64,000 nt of DNA. It comes from Brachionus rotundiformis (Eukaryota > Rotifera > Eurotatoria > Ploima > Brachionidae). The position numbers and the translations under genes are program-made. Below the pieces are notes generated by a model. It was not told the DNA's origin. It was given only the letters and a program-made list of their open reading frames with translations, and did not search any database. The stretch is taken from positions 1,975,318 to 2,039,317 of the forward strand of contig JAESIW010000137.1 of NCBI GenBank assembly GCA_016802295.1, given 5' to 3'. This document shows, piece after piece, positions 49,494-62,600 of this stretch. Numbering within the stretch: the first letter of the stretch is position 1; each line of letters begins with the position of its first letter.

Positions 49494-49885
49494 TTTTTAT
49501 TTTCTGATATTTTCAACTTAAAATCTAGTTAATAATCTAATTTTTATTGTAAAACTATCAATAAATCAATAAAGAAAAAAATTCATTTTTTAAAAAAAAA
49601 TTCTTTTTAAATATTTAAATTAATTTTGAAACACATTCATTCATTAAAGTAATATCAAATTTTTTTGAATTTTTTTATACGTGTGCATAATTTAAGGAAA
49701 GCATTATTGTTAAATATTGAAATTCAACTTTTTATTTTGATATGAGGTTAATTTAAAATCCAAAAATTACAGATATCATTCTAGAAATTTTAGAAAAGAT
49801 AAATCAATACATGATTTATTAGACGAACTGTATACGAACAAAGTTTAGATAAAAGATTGAACTTTTGAAATAAATACGGCTGATC
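49494..49885. promoter_or_regulatory. Divergent promoter interval, C8orf76-like / ALG10
   Basis: The 392 bases separate the two divergent start codons, so both promoters must be here. The sequence is AT-rich and I could not fix a TATA box or initiator. Confidence 0.35.
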
Positions 49886-51554
49886 ATGAATTCAGTAATT
49901 CTAATCGCATTAGGAATTATCTATTTTCAAATAAGTTTATTTATATTAAACTATTTCGACCAACACGTTCACTCTCCATATATGGATGAGATATTTCATG
50001 TGCCACAAGCTCAACAATACTGTTTGGGAAATTATAATGAAGTATGATCAATAGATATATCAAACTAAGCAGAAAAAATAAAATTTTATTTTCAGTGGAA
50101 TGATAAAATAACGACTTTGCCAGGTCTTTATTTGGTCAGTACTAGTTTAATTAAAATTTTGAATCTGATTTTGCAAAGCAAGGAAATTTTGAGCTTTTGT
50201 GACACTTATTGGTTAAGACTGTCAAATGTTGTCATATCCACATTTAATTTCATTATTTTGCTTAAGATTTTTTATCTTTTGAATTTGAAAAAACTTTTAA
50301 GCATAAAAGTAAGTTATTTAAAACTTAAAAAATTATATTTGTATAAAAAAAATTATAAAATTTGACTAAAAAATTAATTAATTTAAGTTTCCATTATTAT
50401 TTAGTGTAATGAGTGCATTTTCAATGAGCCTGTTTCCATTAAACTATTTTTTCCAATTTTTATATTACACTGATTCAGGTTCCACTTTTTTTGTTCTACT
50501 CGCTTATTATCTTCAACTCAAGTCCAATTACGAATTTTCGGCAATATTCGCCAGTTTGGCCGTATTGTACCGACAAACAAATATTGTATGGCTAGGCTTT
50601 AGTGCCATTTTGCTCATCTTATCAAACATTGAGTCAATATTTCAGACTAATAAAGATAACAACTCAAAAAAGGACATCAATGAATCAACTTTAATGGCCA
50701 TTGCTCAACAAAGATCCAAAAAGCACTCAAATCTATTCGAATTAATTGCCAAAACTCCAGCCGAAGCATTTAACAATCATTTTTGTCCAAGAAAATTTTT
50801 GCAAAAAATTTACCGAGAGGACTTTTTTGGCAAAAAAATTATTTATTCAGAGATTTATGATGTTTTTGATTACAAGTCACTACAGCCTCATTTAATTGCT
50901 GTCTCTGTATTTTTATTTTTTGTCTATGTAAACAATGGTATAGTAGTTGGTGACAGATCAAATCATCAAGCTTCATTTCACTTAACACAAATATTCTATT
51001 TCAGTGTTTTCTCTTGTTTTTTCACAGCATCGACCTTTATTTTCAATTTAAAAAAGATAAACAACCTTCTAAAATTTCTAATTTCCAATTTTAAACTTTT
51101 AATTGTAATTGTTCTTCCTGTTATTTGCATCATAATCCATAATTTTTCATTCGAGCACCCATTTTTGTTGTCAGACAACAGACATTACACTTTTTATATT
51201 TGGTCAAAGCTTATTCGAAAGCATGAATTGGTTAAATATTCATTGGCACCAGTCTATTTGGCAGCAATGTATCTTTTTTATAAAAATTTGATAATTACAG
51301 GAAAAACTCTTGGGTGGCTTTTGAGCTTTTTGTTGTGTACTTTTGTCTGTCTAGTACCTCAAAAACTAGTTGAATTTCGCTACTTTATTATTCCATTTTA
51401 TATTTATCGTTTAAATATAAATCTGACAACTTGGAAAGAATTGATTTTCGAATTTTTAATTAACACGGCTATTAACATTGCCACAATTTATTTATTTCTC
51501 AATAAAACATTCAAATGGCCAGACAGTGATGAAAATCAAAGATTTATGTGGTAG
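49886..51554 (+). CDS. ALG10: Dol-P-Glc:Glc2Man9GlcNAc2-PP-dolichol alpha-1,2-glucosyltransferase
   Basis: ALG10 is the multi-pass ER enzyme that adds the last (alpha-1,2) glucose to the lipid-linked N-glycan precursor. Exons 49886-50041, 50096-50308 and 50388-51554 give 511 residues (human 473). Diagnostic blocks are HSPYMDEIFHVPQAQQYC and NDKITTLPGLYLVSTSLIKI in the first luminal loop, then FFQFLYYTDSGSTFFVLLAY and VLYRQTNIVWLGF. The ending is LFLNKTFKWPDSDENQRFMW, the family's conserved C-terminus. About ten or more hydrophobic helices are visible. The third exon uses the acceptor AATTTAAG|TTTCC, the only one that keeps frame. MOGS begins 132 bases downstream. Confidence 0.95.
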
Positions 51555-51686
51555 AATTTTGACTAGAAATTTATTTTAAGAAAATTTTAAAGAAAAATTT
51601 TTTCTTTTTTTGTTGGATAAAGGACTTAAAAATTCTTTAAAAAGAAATACATAATTATAATTCAAATTTTAATTAATCTTTTAGAT

Positions 51687-54224
51687 ATGGTAAATAAAAA
51701 AGGCAGAGCGGGTAGTGAGGAGAAAAAAACAAACCGATCAACTGCTCAATCGAATGAATTTAATAAGCTTATCTTAATTCCGGTAGTTGTATCAATGGCA
51801 ATAGGCGTATCAATTTATTACAATAATTGGCTATCAAGCCAAGTCAATACTCCGCTGAATGAACCAAAAATAATCAATGAATCTGAATATAAATCTGCTG
51901 AAAATTTAGATAGATTTTGGGGCACTTATAGGCCACAATTATATTTTGGTCTTAAGACAAGATCTCCAAGCCCCCTTCTTGCTGGTCTTATGTGGTTTAA
52001 CCAATTTAGTCAGCGACTTCAAATGAGGTAATTAAAATAGTATTTTATTAATAAATAAATGATTAAAAATTTAAATAATTCCTAAAGACACTGGAGTGAT
52101 CAAGGCGATGGCTTAATCAAATATGGTTGGATAGCTCATGATGGACGAAATTTTGGAGTTCACGATGTGTACGAAAGCAATGAAAATGGTTATTCATTAA
52201 GAACATCTTGGGTTAAAAGAAACGGGGGCAAAGATGGAGGAGATTGGACCACCCGAGTAAAAGCATATTCATTCAGTGCTGATCAGCCTCCTCAATTTAT
52301 ATCACTGATTTTTTATTTTTCCACTGAATATACTGGATGGATTCAATCAATTAAAAAAGAGTCTGCTACTTCTTCAATTATGAGTGGAGAGACTAAGGAT
52401 GTTGGAAAATTTGTAGCTAAAGTTAAAGTTTTACCAAATGACGAAAAAAAAGCATTTTTAAATCAAGTTACTGGAAACATATCAAATGCTCACTTAAAAG
52501 AATCTCTTATAAGAGATGGTTACTTTGATAGAATGCGCACTAAATCTGGTGATATAAAGGAATATATTGGGTTTAACTCAGATAAAAGCTTACCTCTTAA
52601 GGACTCTAATTTTATTGCTTATCAGATAAGTGGTTTTCTTCCATTAGAATTTGAGGTTATCTTTGAATCTGATAGTCTGAGAAAAGAGCTTAAAGAAAAT
52701 GCTAAACCAGAGCCAGTGGAACTTTCAGGTGCTGAATTTGACTCAATGTTGGTTGATTATCATTCAAAATTTTCAGACAAATTTGAGGATACTTTTAAGT
52801 TAAAGGAAAAAAATTTCTCAACTTCGGCAATACTAACTGCTCAATGCGCTTTGAGTAATATGCTTGGAGGAATTGGTTTTTTTACAGGACAATCAATTGT
52901 TCGTTCTCAAAACAGCAAAGACCCAGTGCTTTACTGGCCCGCTAATTTGTATACCGCTGTTCCATCTCGTTCATTTTTTCCAAGAGGATTTCTTTGGGAT
53001 GAGGGTTTTCACAATATCCTAATATCAAAATGGGACTTGGACATAACAAAAGACATAATTGGTCATTGGTTGGACTTGATGAATGTAGAAGGATGGATAC
53101 CAAGAGAAGTTATATTTGGCGATGAAGCTAGAGCTAAAGTTCCTACCGAGTTTTGGATCCAAAATAACCAATTTGCCAATCCACCAACACTTTATTTACC
53201 TCTATCTCAAGTAATTCATCGAGTAAATCAACGAGTTTTGAACACTGATGAGAAATCACACGAAAACAATCCAGATTTTATTTATCTTAAAAAGACTTTT
53301 AATCGCTTAAACCATTGGTATGATTGGTTCAATAATACCCAATCGGGAAAATTACCATTTACCTATCGATGGAGAGGTCGCGTTGCTGATTCAAAAACTG
53401 AACTGAATCCAAAAACATTAACCAGTGGCTTAGATGATTATCCAAGAGCTTCGCATCCTAATGACCAAGAAAGACACTTAGATTTGAGATGCTGGATGAC
53501 TTTAGCTTCAAAAGTTATGGGTGATTTATCTGAAATGGTTCTTGGAAAAAATGACCAAAAAGTTAAAAGCTATCAAACTCATTATCAAGTCTTAAGAGAT
53601 AATAAATTAATGGACCAGCTTCATTGGTCAGGTTCACAGTATGCAGATTATGGATTTCATTCAGATAAAATACGACTAGTCAGAATGAAGCCGACCGACC
53701 CGCGAACTCCTCCTGAATCAATGGGAATGATACGATCTGTTGAAGCTGAACCAAAATACCAATTTGTCAATAGTGTTGGTTATGTGTCATTATTTCCTTT
53801 GATTTTAGAGCAAATAGATCCAAACTCAGAAAATTTAGGTGTCATTTTGGACCAGTTGCGAGACCCAAAGCTCTTATGGACAAACTTTGGAATTAGATCT
53901 CTAGCCAAAAATGCACCTTTATACGAAAAAAGAAATACTGAGCACGATCCGCCTTATTGGCGATCAGCTATTTGGATAAATATTAATTATTTGACACTAA
54001 AATCATTGAAACATTACTCTGTTATAGATGGTCCTAATAAAGAAAAAGCAGCCAAAATTTATACTGAATTGAGAGCCAACTTGATTAATAACATAATCAG
54101 AAATTATGAGACGACTGGTTATATATGGGAAAATTATAATGATATTACAGGTAGAGGCCAAGGGTCTCATCCATTCACCGGATGGTCTGCCCTTGTTGTT
54201 TTAATTATGGCAGAAGTCTATTAA
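51687..54224 (+). CDS. MOGS: Mannosyl-oligosaccharide glucosidase (glucosidase I, GH63)
   Basis: Glucosidase I is the type II ER enzyme that removes the terminal alpha-1,2-glucose from newly transferred N-glycans. Exons 51687-52027 and 52088-54224 give 825 residues (human about 837). A short basic cytosolic tail is followed by one membrane anchor at about residues 28-46 (LILIPVVVSMAIGVSIYY). The N-domain has RFWGTYRPQLYFGLKTRSP and LIKYGWIAHDGRNFGVHDVY. The catalytic (alpha/alpha)6 part has FFPRGFLWDEGFHNILISKW, WIPREVIFGDEARAKVP and ANPPTLYLPL. The end is GRGQGSHPFTGWSALVVLIM. A T-rich acceptor (AATCTTTTAG) lies two bases before the ATG. Confidence 0.96.
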
Positions 54225-54961
54225 ATAGACAAGAGTTGATTTTTTTAAAGATAGATTTTTAATTTAAAAATTTAATTCGTATTGTTTTGTTTTATTGTTC
54301 ATTTAAGTTTGAATAAATAAATTTTAATTTAAGCTTATTTAAATAATTTATTTAAAAAGACAATTTTTTATTAATTCGTGAATATTATGGAATATTCTGA
54401 TTATTAGTTCTCTAACCATGTTTTATTTCTTAAAACAAATAAAGTTTAGAAATAAAAATTAAAAAAAAATAAAGACAAGACTATTCAATTTTGAAATGAT
54501 TAAAAATTAAAAATGAATTCATGTCAAAATTTTTGTTGTTTTTTTAATTAAAATTTTAATTGAATTCTTATCTCAAAAGTTTGGTTACTTAACTAATTAA
54601 TTAGTTTACTTAAAAAATTGCTTTTTATCACCAGAGATCTTACTCATTCAATATAAAAATTAAAAAAAAATTAACAAATAAAGATATGAGTAATTACTTT
54701 TTATTTCTTTATTATTTAAATCAACAAGAAAATAAATATTTCACAAAAATTTGTAACCTGATTATGTAATAAAATTTATTAAGACGCAATATTTGTTAAT
54801 TTCGTCTAGATATTTTGTATTCTAAATTTTTAATAGTTTTTAAGTATTCAAGTGATAAAAAGGACGCTTCTAGTGAAATATTTCATTTATTATTAAAATT
54901 TCGTGATAATTTTTGTAGTTTAAATTAACTTTAGGACCTAACTCATAAAATTTAGGAAAAA
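54225..54961. other. Intergenic between MOGS and the hydrolase gene
   Basis: The 0.74 kb is AT-rich and non-coding. It ends with AAATTTAG six bases before the next ATG, another possible splice acceptor. Confidence 0.5.
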
Positions 54962-55918
54962 ATGGATATTGAAATTGATGACCGCCTATCTGATGAGTCC
55001 AAAGCTTTTATTATGCAGTCATTTAAAATAGCTCGACCAGCTGATATTTTGAATGCAGATCTTAAAATGATTAGAATGCTGAAAGACCAAGCAGCCATTC
55101 ATTTAGGAAAAACAATGAATTTGAATTTCGATGACATTGATATGGAAGATATGGTAATTGTGAATCCTGATGACGGTCATCAAATTGTAGTTAGAAAATA
55201 TACGCCAAAGAATTCTGATAAACGAACAATAACAATTTTTTTTCATGGTGGTGGATTTTGCTTAGGATCTAGAGAGACTCACAGCCATACAGTAGGATTC
55301 TTGGCTCGAAAAACAAATTCAATCTGGCTATCAGTGGAATATCGAAGATGTCCAGATGAAGGACGGTATCCTGTGCCATATTTGGATTGTAAAAGCGTGG
55401 TACAATGGGTTATTGAAAATAAAAAAGATTTTGGATCTGAATTATTAAAATTAGGAATTTGCGGAGATAGTTCAGGTGGTCAGATAGCTTCTATAATTGC
55501 TCACGAACTAAAACATCATTTAGACTACCAAATTCTCATATATCCTTGTGTTCATTTTTCGGATGACTACAAATCAGCTAAAGAATATACAAAAGAATGT
55601 TTTATTCTTGTCCCTGAAGTAGTTGAATTTTTTACAAAAAATTTGTCAGAAGAACCCGAAAAATATGTTGATCATCTGTCGCCTATAATGTATGATGATT
55701 TCACAAATGTGCCTAAGTGCCTAATAATAGCAGCTGAGCTGGACCCACTAGTTGATCATTCAATTTATTATCATAAAAAGTTGACTGAAAATAACATCGA
55801 ATCTTACATAGGAATACTTAATGGAACTATTCATGGATATTTTAGTCAGCCTTTATTTTTCAAAAATGCATTCCAAGAAACCGAAAATTTAATATATGAT
55901 TTTTTTCAAAAAATTTAA
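54962..55918 (+). CDS. AADAC/hormone-sensitive-lipase family alpha/beta hydrolase
   Basis: Members of this family hydrolyse short- to medium-chain esters of lipids and xenobiotics. The intronless 318-residue protein has the oxyanion motif HGGGF (95-99) and the nucleophile elbow GDSSGG with Ser170. The acid is in ELDPLVD (Asp261) and the base in IHGYF (His291). YRRCPDEGRYPVPYLD matches the conserved lid-proximal segment of the family. There is no membrane anchor or signal peptide, unlike vertebrate AADAC, so a cytosolic esterase is more likely. The exact substrate is unknown. Confidence 0.93.
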   Translation: MDIEIDDRLSDESKAFIMQSFKIARPADILNADLKMIRMLKDQAAIHLGKTMNLNFDDIDMEDMVIVNPDDGHQIVVRKYTPKNSDKRTITIFFHGGGFCLGSRETHSHTVGFLARKTNSIWLSVEYRRCPDEGRYPVPYLDCKSVVQWVIENKKDFGSELLKLGICGDSSGGQIASIIAHELKHHLDYQILIYPCVHFSDDYKSAKEYTKECFILVPEVVEFFTKNLSEEPEKYVDHLSPIMYDDFTNVPKCLIIAAELDPLVDHSIYYHKKLTENNIESYIGILNGTIHGYFSQPLFFKNAFQETENLIYDFFQKI

Positions 55919-56112
55919 TCTCAATTATTTATTTTAATTTTTTCTTCTTTTAACAGCTTTTAATTTTATACCAATTTTTTAACTTAAATAAAACTTATTA
56001 AACAATCATAATTTTGGATACAACAACAATTGTAATTATTTTCTTTTAGCTTTAACATCAAAATTTGATTCAAATAAAAAAATAAGAAAAAAATTAATTT
56101 CTTTAATGTTAA

Positions 56113-56680
56113 TCAATATCGGTGTATTTGATTTTCATCCACCGACTGAACCCATACGTATGGCATAAGATGGTTGGTACACGTTCCTTCAAAGAGTCCT
56201 CCTTGACCGGTACAAAGTGTAGACTTGGGACAAACGCATTCAAAATACGGCTTGTATCTGTTCTTACATACCTCATTGTAATAGCAATATCTCTATTAAA
56301 ATAAAAAAATTTACTTGATCAAAATAAAAGAGATTCATTACCATTGATTTGAAATTTTCCAAATTCATGTCTAAACTGTATCCATTATGAGTCAAAGATT
56401 TATATTTTTTAGTATATTTTGCTCTCTTGTGAAACATTTGATCGTCATTCCACGTTGGTTCATCAACGTCGGCTTTAGATATTAGATAATCAAATTGCGG
56501 TAGATCTCTACCTGACAATTTTCTATTAGTTAAGTATTGTGAGATTTCATCTAAATATTTTCTTTTCAAAATGGAGTCAAACTTATTGATTTCTGTCTTA
56601 GATGATTTGCATTCAAAAATTGACGTGGTAGTCACGAAATAGGCCAATAAAGTAAAAAAATACATTTTTATTTCATTCAA
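56113..56680 (-). CDS. Secreted cysteine-rich protein, unassigned
   Basis: Exons 56680-56342 and 56292-56113 join in phase 0 into 172 residues. The N-terminus (MYFFTLLAYFVTTTSIFEC) is a likely signal peptide. A polar, lysine-rich region of about 90 residues follows. The second exon encodes a compact domain with six cysteines spaced C-x5-C-x9-C-x-C-x5-C-x10-C, consistent with three disulfides, and then WVQSVDEN and a short tail. I do not recognise the family. It could be a secreted peptide precursor, an extracellular-matrix component or a small regulator. The intron falls exactly between the linker and the Cys domain. Confidence 0.7.
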
Positions 56681-58355
56681 ATTTTTAAATGTTTAAAAAT
56701 ATATATTGATCTAGCTATTAGTAAAAAAGAAATTAAAGAAAATAAAAACATTATCAAATAATATCAGCGTATTCATATTAAATTTCGGTCTGATAAAAAT
56801 ATATATTTTTTGCTTAAATTAATGTCTTAAATTATCATTAAATATTTTTTTTTAAATGTAATTAGTAATTACTCAATTGATTAATGTAAATAATTAAAAA
56901 ATTAAAAGAAAAATAATGAACCAAAAAGTAATAGTCTCCTTTTAAATAATAATCATTATTGTATTGAAAATTATTTAAATTTGTTTTCGGTTTGAAGGAG
57001 TAAGTTAAATACATTTTTAAGAAAAATAAAATTAAGCTTTAAAAACAAACAAATTAGTTCGTTTTCATGATTAATAGAGGAAAAATTATAACATTTGATA
57101 GATTTTACAAATAATAAAAAACAATTTAAAAATTACTTGAAAATTTTGTTTGATGATTTTTTTCATAAAAAACCCTTTAAATATGTCGCTTACATATCCG
57201 GTTAAATTTTGATTCCTAAAAACTTATTATTTATCTGAAATGAATGCTTTTGTCATAGTCGTTATTATTAAAATATTTAAACAGATTAATTCTTAAAGAA
57301 ACAATGAAGCATTTTATTAATCTTAAGATTTAATAAATTTTGCGGAGAAAAGCCAAACTAGTATTTTCACGAAATATTTAATTCTATCATCCTAATTCTG
57401 TTAGGGAATAATAGAGTGGTATCCTGATTTTAAAACATTATCATGTATTCCAAATTCAAAAATCAATAATTAAATTTTTATAAGTGCAATTGAATAAGAA
57501 TTGGTAATTTTTTAATTAAATTGCATTAAAAATAGACGACATTCGCAAGTTATTTGTTTAAATATAATAAAGATATTGATCCTATTTTAAAATAAAATTT
57601 ATACCAATTTTTCAGGAATGTTTTTTTTAATTTTATAAAATTATTTAAACGAAATAAATGGAATTCAGTTTACACACTTGAGCAATCGTGTTGTGATGAC
57701 ACTTTAATAAACTCACTAAATTACATCATTTTATAAATTATATTATTAATAAAATAAAAATTAATCTAGTTTATTATAAAGAATCTTATTATTTCTTTAT
57801 AATTGCACAAACTAATATATATAGATTTTGTTTATAATGCTCAAAAAGAGATGAATATTTTAAACTCGGTTTAGTGTTTTAAAAATATAAAAAATAATCA
57901 AGTTCGAAAATTTTTCACATTTTTGAAATTTAAATTTTTATAATCCTCAATTTTAGGAAAAAAATCTAAAATGTCAATTTTTAAAAAATGTATTTCAAAA
58001 AATGATAAAGCTCAAAAATACTTGAGACTGAGAATAAAATGTTCTAAAAACTTAACAAAATCTTAGATCATTAAAAAGCGAATCGAAACTAAGTGATCAA
58101 TTTTTCAATTTTCACATTTATTTCAGCTCTAAAGTACCTTGCAAAACTTGCAAATATAATGAATTATAAATATGATTTATATCTTCAAGCCTTATACAAA
58201 GAGAATATATTATAATGAATTATATTTTCAAAAAATAAAAATAAATAATTCAAAACACATTTACAATATTATTCACATTTGTTACAAAATACACTTGATC
58301 CAAATTGGAACTCGAGTTTATTAGTTTTAGTGACTTACTAATTATCAAATAAATC
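56681..58355. other. Intergenic, no gene seen
   Basis: This is 1.7 kb of AT-rich sequence between the divergent starts of the Cys-rich protein gene and UTP11. No coding or RNA feature is recognised. Confidence 0.5.
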
Positions 58356-59413
58356 ATGTCTTCTTGGAAAAAAGCATCCAAAACCGGACAAAAATTTCAC
58401 AAAGAAAGAGCTCAAGTAAAATAATAAAATGGTTCATATTTACATCATCTAGTAAATTAATTTCTAAGGTCAAAGAAAGGGAACATCTTGGCTTGCTCGA
58501 AAAGAAAAAAGACTACAAGCTAAGAGCTCTGTAAACTAATAATAGACAAAGTTTATATTTAAAATTTAAATAATTATTTTTTAGAGATTTTCAAAAAAAA
58601 CGTGATGTAATTTTAAATCTAAAGCGGAAAGCGCTGGAAAGAAATCCAGATGAGTTTTATTTTAACATGACCAGAACACAAATGAAAGTATGACTGCTTA
58701 AATGCCATTTTTTTTACCATTTTTAAAAATGAAAATTACAGGACGGCTCTCATCAACTTAGAAATCCTTATAAAGACTTTACTGAAGATGAAATCAAATT
58801 AATGAAGTCCCAAGATAAAAATTACATTAAGCTGAAGCATCAAATAGAGCAAAAAGTAATATTTTATCTAAAAGTTTTTATAAACTTTACTGAATTGGTA
58901 TCATTTAATGAGCAGAAGATAGAAAAACTAAAAAATTCAATGCATCTTATTGATGTTGATAAAATGCCCGAAAACAGACATAGATTTTTTGTAGAAGACT
59001 ACGAACAAGGGCGTAAATTTGACCCTGCCGAACAGTTTAATACTCATCCAGAGCTTTTGTCTAGAAAATCAAATCGCTTGACCAAAGAACAATTGGAAAA
59101 TTTAAGTTTGCCAAATTGGATTGATGACGAGTATGTTAAAGATATGAATAAAGCCCGAGCAAAAAAATACAAAGAATTATCCGAACGGGTCAAACGACTT
59201 GAGTCGTTGAAGAAACTTGATCAAACTTATGATCTAAAAACAGTACTTTTAACTTAATTTAATTAATTAAATAATTTTTAATCTTCCAACTAGACCAAAG
59301 TAGATCCAGAACAAGAATATGATGAAAAATATTCTCAAAATTATTCGAATGATGTAAATTCGGATAAAAATGTATCCATATCATACAAAAAAATACTGCC
59401 AAGAAAAAGATAA
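58356..59413 (+). CDS. UTP11: U3 snoRNP protein UTP11 (SSU processome)
   Basis: UTP11 is a nucleolar SSU-processome protein needed for early 18S rRNA processing. Exons 58356-58415, 58469-58530, 58585-58687, 58742-58855, 58916-59242 and 59294-59413 give 261 residues (human 253). The diagnostic start SSWKKASKTGQKFHKERAQ leads into REHLGLLEKKKDYKLRA and DFQKKRDVILNLKRKALERN, then PDEFYFNMTRTQMKDGSH. The middle has KIEKLKNSMHLID and RHRFFVEDYEQGRKFDPAEQ. The tail ends in a basic KKILPRKR. It is followed in the same orientation by SNX14, 222 bases away. Confidence 0.95.
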
Positions 59414-59635
59414 GATGATAATGTTTTTCTTTTTAGTTAAAAATAATAAATAATCGATGATTTAATTTATAAATTTTTATAAGAATAAAAAGGATATAAA
59501 AATCCTTAAATAAGCTGACTAATCAAAATATAATAATTAAATTTCTAAAGCTTTTGTCGACAGAAGTCACATTTTTTTATTAATTTATTTAAGTAATTCT
59601 TATTGACTAATTTAAATATTATTTTAGATATTTTA

Positions 59636-62600
59636 ATGATTTGGTTAAATGCTTGTTTAGCTTTATTTTTGTCACTATTTTTCTCCTATCAACTTGGGTA
59701 AATTCAACAAAATTTAATTTAATTTTTCTTTTTAACTTTTCCCTAATTAAGAGCTGTAAATTTTTTTTTCATTCTTATTTCTGTATTTGTTGGATATATC
59801 GGTTCAAATGTAATTAGAAAGTAATTATTTTGAAAAATTAATTCAAAATTTAATTATTATTTTCAAAGAATAAAACTGCCCCCATATCGGCAAATCCAAA
59901 GACAAAAAACTAACTCCTACTTTCTTGCATTCAAACCTGATGCTGTCAAAAATGTGATAAATCTAAAAGGGTCTTTATCAAGCTCTTCCTTACCTACACA
60001 CACAACCAATGCTAACAGCTTTACAGCCAATTTCAAGCGTTCATATCCTTGGCAAGCCATCTTTATACCAGATATTGTTGATAAATCCATTGAACAAGTA
60101 TAAAATTTAAATCAAAAAACATTTTTTCTAAAAAATTTTTTTTAAGATCCTGTCCAAAATAACTCAAAGTTTTGTCTTGAGTTGGTATAGTAAGATATCA
60201 ATAGACGATGGTCTTATTTATGAAGTTAAGTCATTATTTCGGCACATACTGGCCAATTTAATTTTAAGAATCAAAGAGGTCGATTGGGCTCACTTTATTA
60301 CATTTCGAATTAATAGCATTCTGTACAACCATATTGCTGAATTTAAAGACTCTTCCATCATTTATAGTGATAAAAAAGAGCGTTTTGAGAAACAGTTCAA
60401 ATTGTTAGATAAAATTAAAGAGGCCAGAGATGACAAATCAATTCATGAAGCCTTAACTTCACGAGAGCAAGAACTTAAATATCTGAAGCAGATTAGCAGA
60501 AAAGTATTGGGTTATCTACTGCCTGAACATATTTTAAAATGCAGGTACTCATTTATGAATCTGGTTGAATTATTTTTTAAATAAGATCTTAAAAAGAATA
60601 TCCCTCGAACTGATAGAAGAAATTATGAGTCTGAATTTGATGATGAGAGGCTTGGATAGTTTGGCTGAACCTGACTCAATGAATAAAATTTTGGCTAAAT
60701 TATTCCAAAATCGAAATAGACCAAGTCAAATAAATTCAGTAGATAAAAGAGAAAATGTTCAATTGCTTAAACATTGGTGTCAAATGAATGGTAGAATCTT
60801 TAAATCAGTAATTAAGCATTATATGAAAAAAGTTTTTTTAATGAGAAATTTTTTAAAAAGATTTTGGCACCAAGTTTTGAAGAAATTATCGAAAACAATG
60901 ATTTACTGCATGTTTTTATCAACTACCTTAACTCAATTAATTCACTTACGATTCTACAGTTTTATCTAATGATAAGTAAATTTTTTTTATTTTTAGTTTT
61001 TAACTTTATTAACAATCAACTGTTCTCAATTTTAGGGGATATTGATAAAAATTTTTGCTTTGTTGGCAAATCAGAAAATAATCGAAATTTAAATTCTCAA
61101 ATAGTAGAATTGAAAAACTGGTGTCAAATGAACAAAAATTTGTTAAAATCTTTGGCTTTTGATGAAGAGAAAAACTTTGACCAAATAATGGAAGCGTTTA
61201 TAAATGAGGCTGAATCGAGCATGGATAGAACCAATATACAAACTCGATTTAAAGAGTAATTAAACTAAAATAAAATTAAAAAATTTTTATTTTATTTTAA
61301 TCAGAATTCATGACACCATGCATGAAATCATAAAATATTTTTATTATGACCAATTTATTAAAAGCGAATATGTAATTTCTCATATTAGATTTAATTTTAG
61401 ATAGTTTTAAATTTTTTGTTTTAAAGATGTACAAAAATTTTATTGGTTTGCGTAAAGTTTATTCAAATTGGTCAAATAAGAAGAAAAATGACAAAAGTGT
61501 AGACAGCAGATCTGAAAACGAGAGCAGTTCTCTTTTTTTTGACGAAAATGATGACGAAGAGCTAAGCTTAAATGAAAATCATTTTTCCATTGACAAATCT
61601 GATCAAATTGAGGAGACAAACGAAAATGAATTTGATCAATTAGATTTTAATATAATTGAAGATGAAATGGCAAAGCCTGGACCTCAAGTTAGACTAGATC
61701 TGATCAATGAAATAAAGGATGAATTCACAGATAGAAATGAATCTGTTTCTGAGAAAAATTCAGAAAAAGATGAAGATGAAATTGTAGAAGACTCTGATTA
61801 TGATAGTGAAGAAAATCAAATAAACTTGAGCAATTTAAGAATTGCCATTGACCAAATTGAAGAACTCGTGGACAAGTCAAACAAAGCATGTTTTGTATTT
61901 GTTATTCAAGTGTGGATAATTGATTCCCAAAACAGCAATGATTTTTTTAACCAAAAACCAAATTGGTGCGTGAAAAGAAAGTATGACGAATTTTATGTCT
62001 TGGACAATAGACTAAAAGAATTTCATGGAGAGCTAATAAATGATTTGGAATACAATGTAAATAATCCAAATGCAATCACTGTACAACTACCAACCAAACC
62101 TCGCTCTGTTTTTTTCAGCAATTCTAAAAATATTGATTATTTAAATTCGGTAAAAAAAGATTTTGCCAAATACTTGCAAAGCTTGCTGTCAAATCCTATT
62201 TTATCTATGAGTAAATTGATTAAAAGCTTTCTGGATCCAAACAGCACTGACTTTGGTTCGAGTATTTTTAATGACATAACAAACATTGGTAAGATGGTAA
62301 AAGGTGTGCCGTATAAACTAAGGTTTGAAAGGGGTCAATCTCTGGATCCTTTTTTGATTAATTTACTCAGATCAGTGAAACAGCATAAGCCAAGAGAAGG
62401 TAGAAAGCAAACTTTAACCGAAGATGCAGTCATCAAATTAGTACTTAATATTCAAATTAAATGTCTTTGTTAATTAATTATTTTAATAGCTTAATAATCC
62501 AGTATTTCAAAATCCAAATCAAACTAATTTAAATGATGTAAAACTTCAAAATGAAAACAAATTTTTCAATAATCTCGTTACACCGTTTGAGTCTTTTATA

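Noticed and set aside
50396..50404. Acceptor ATTATTTAG for ALG10 exon 3
   Set aside because: It puts the following conserved segment out of frame. The acceptor at 50381-50387 (ATTTAAG) keeps phase.
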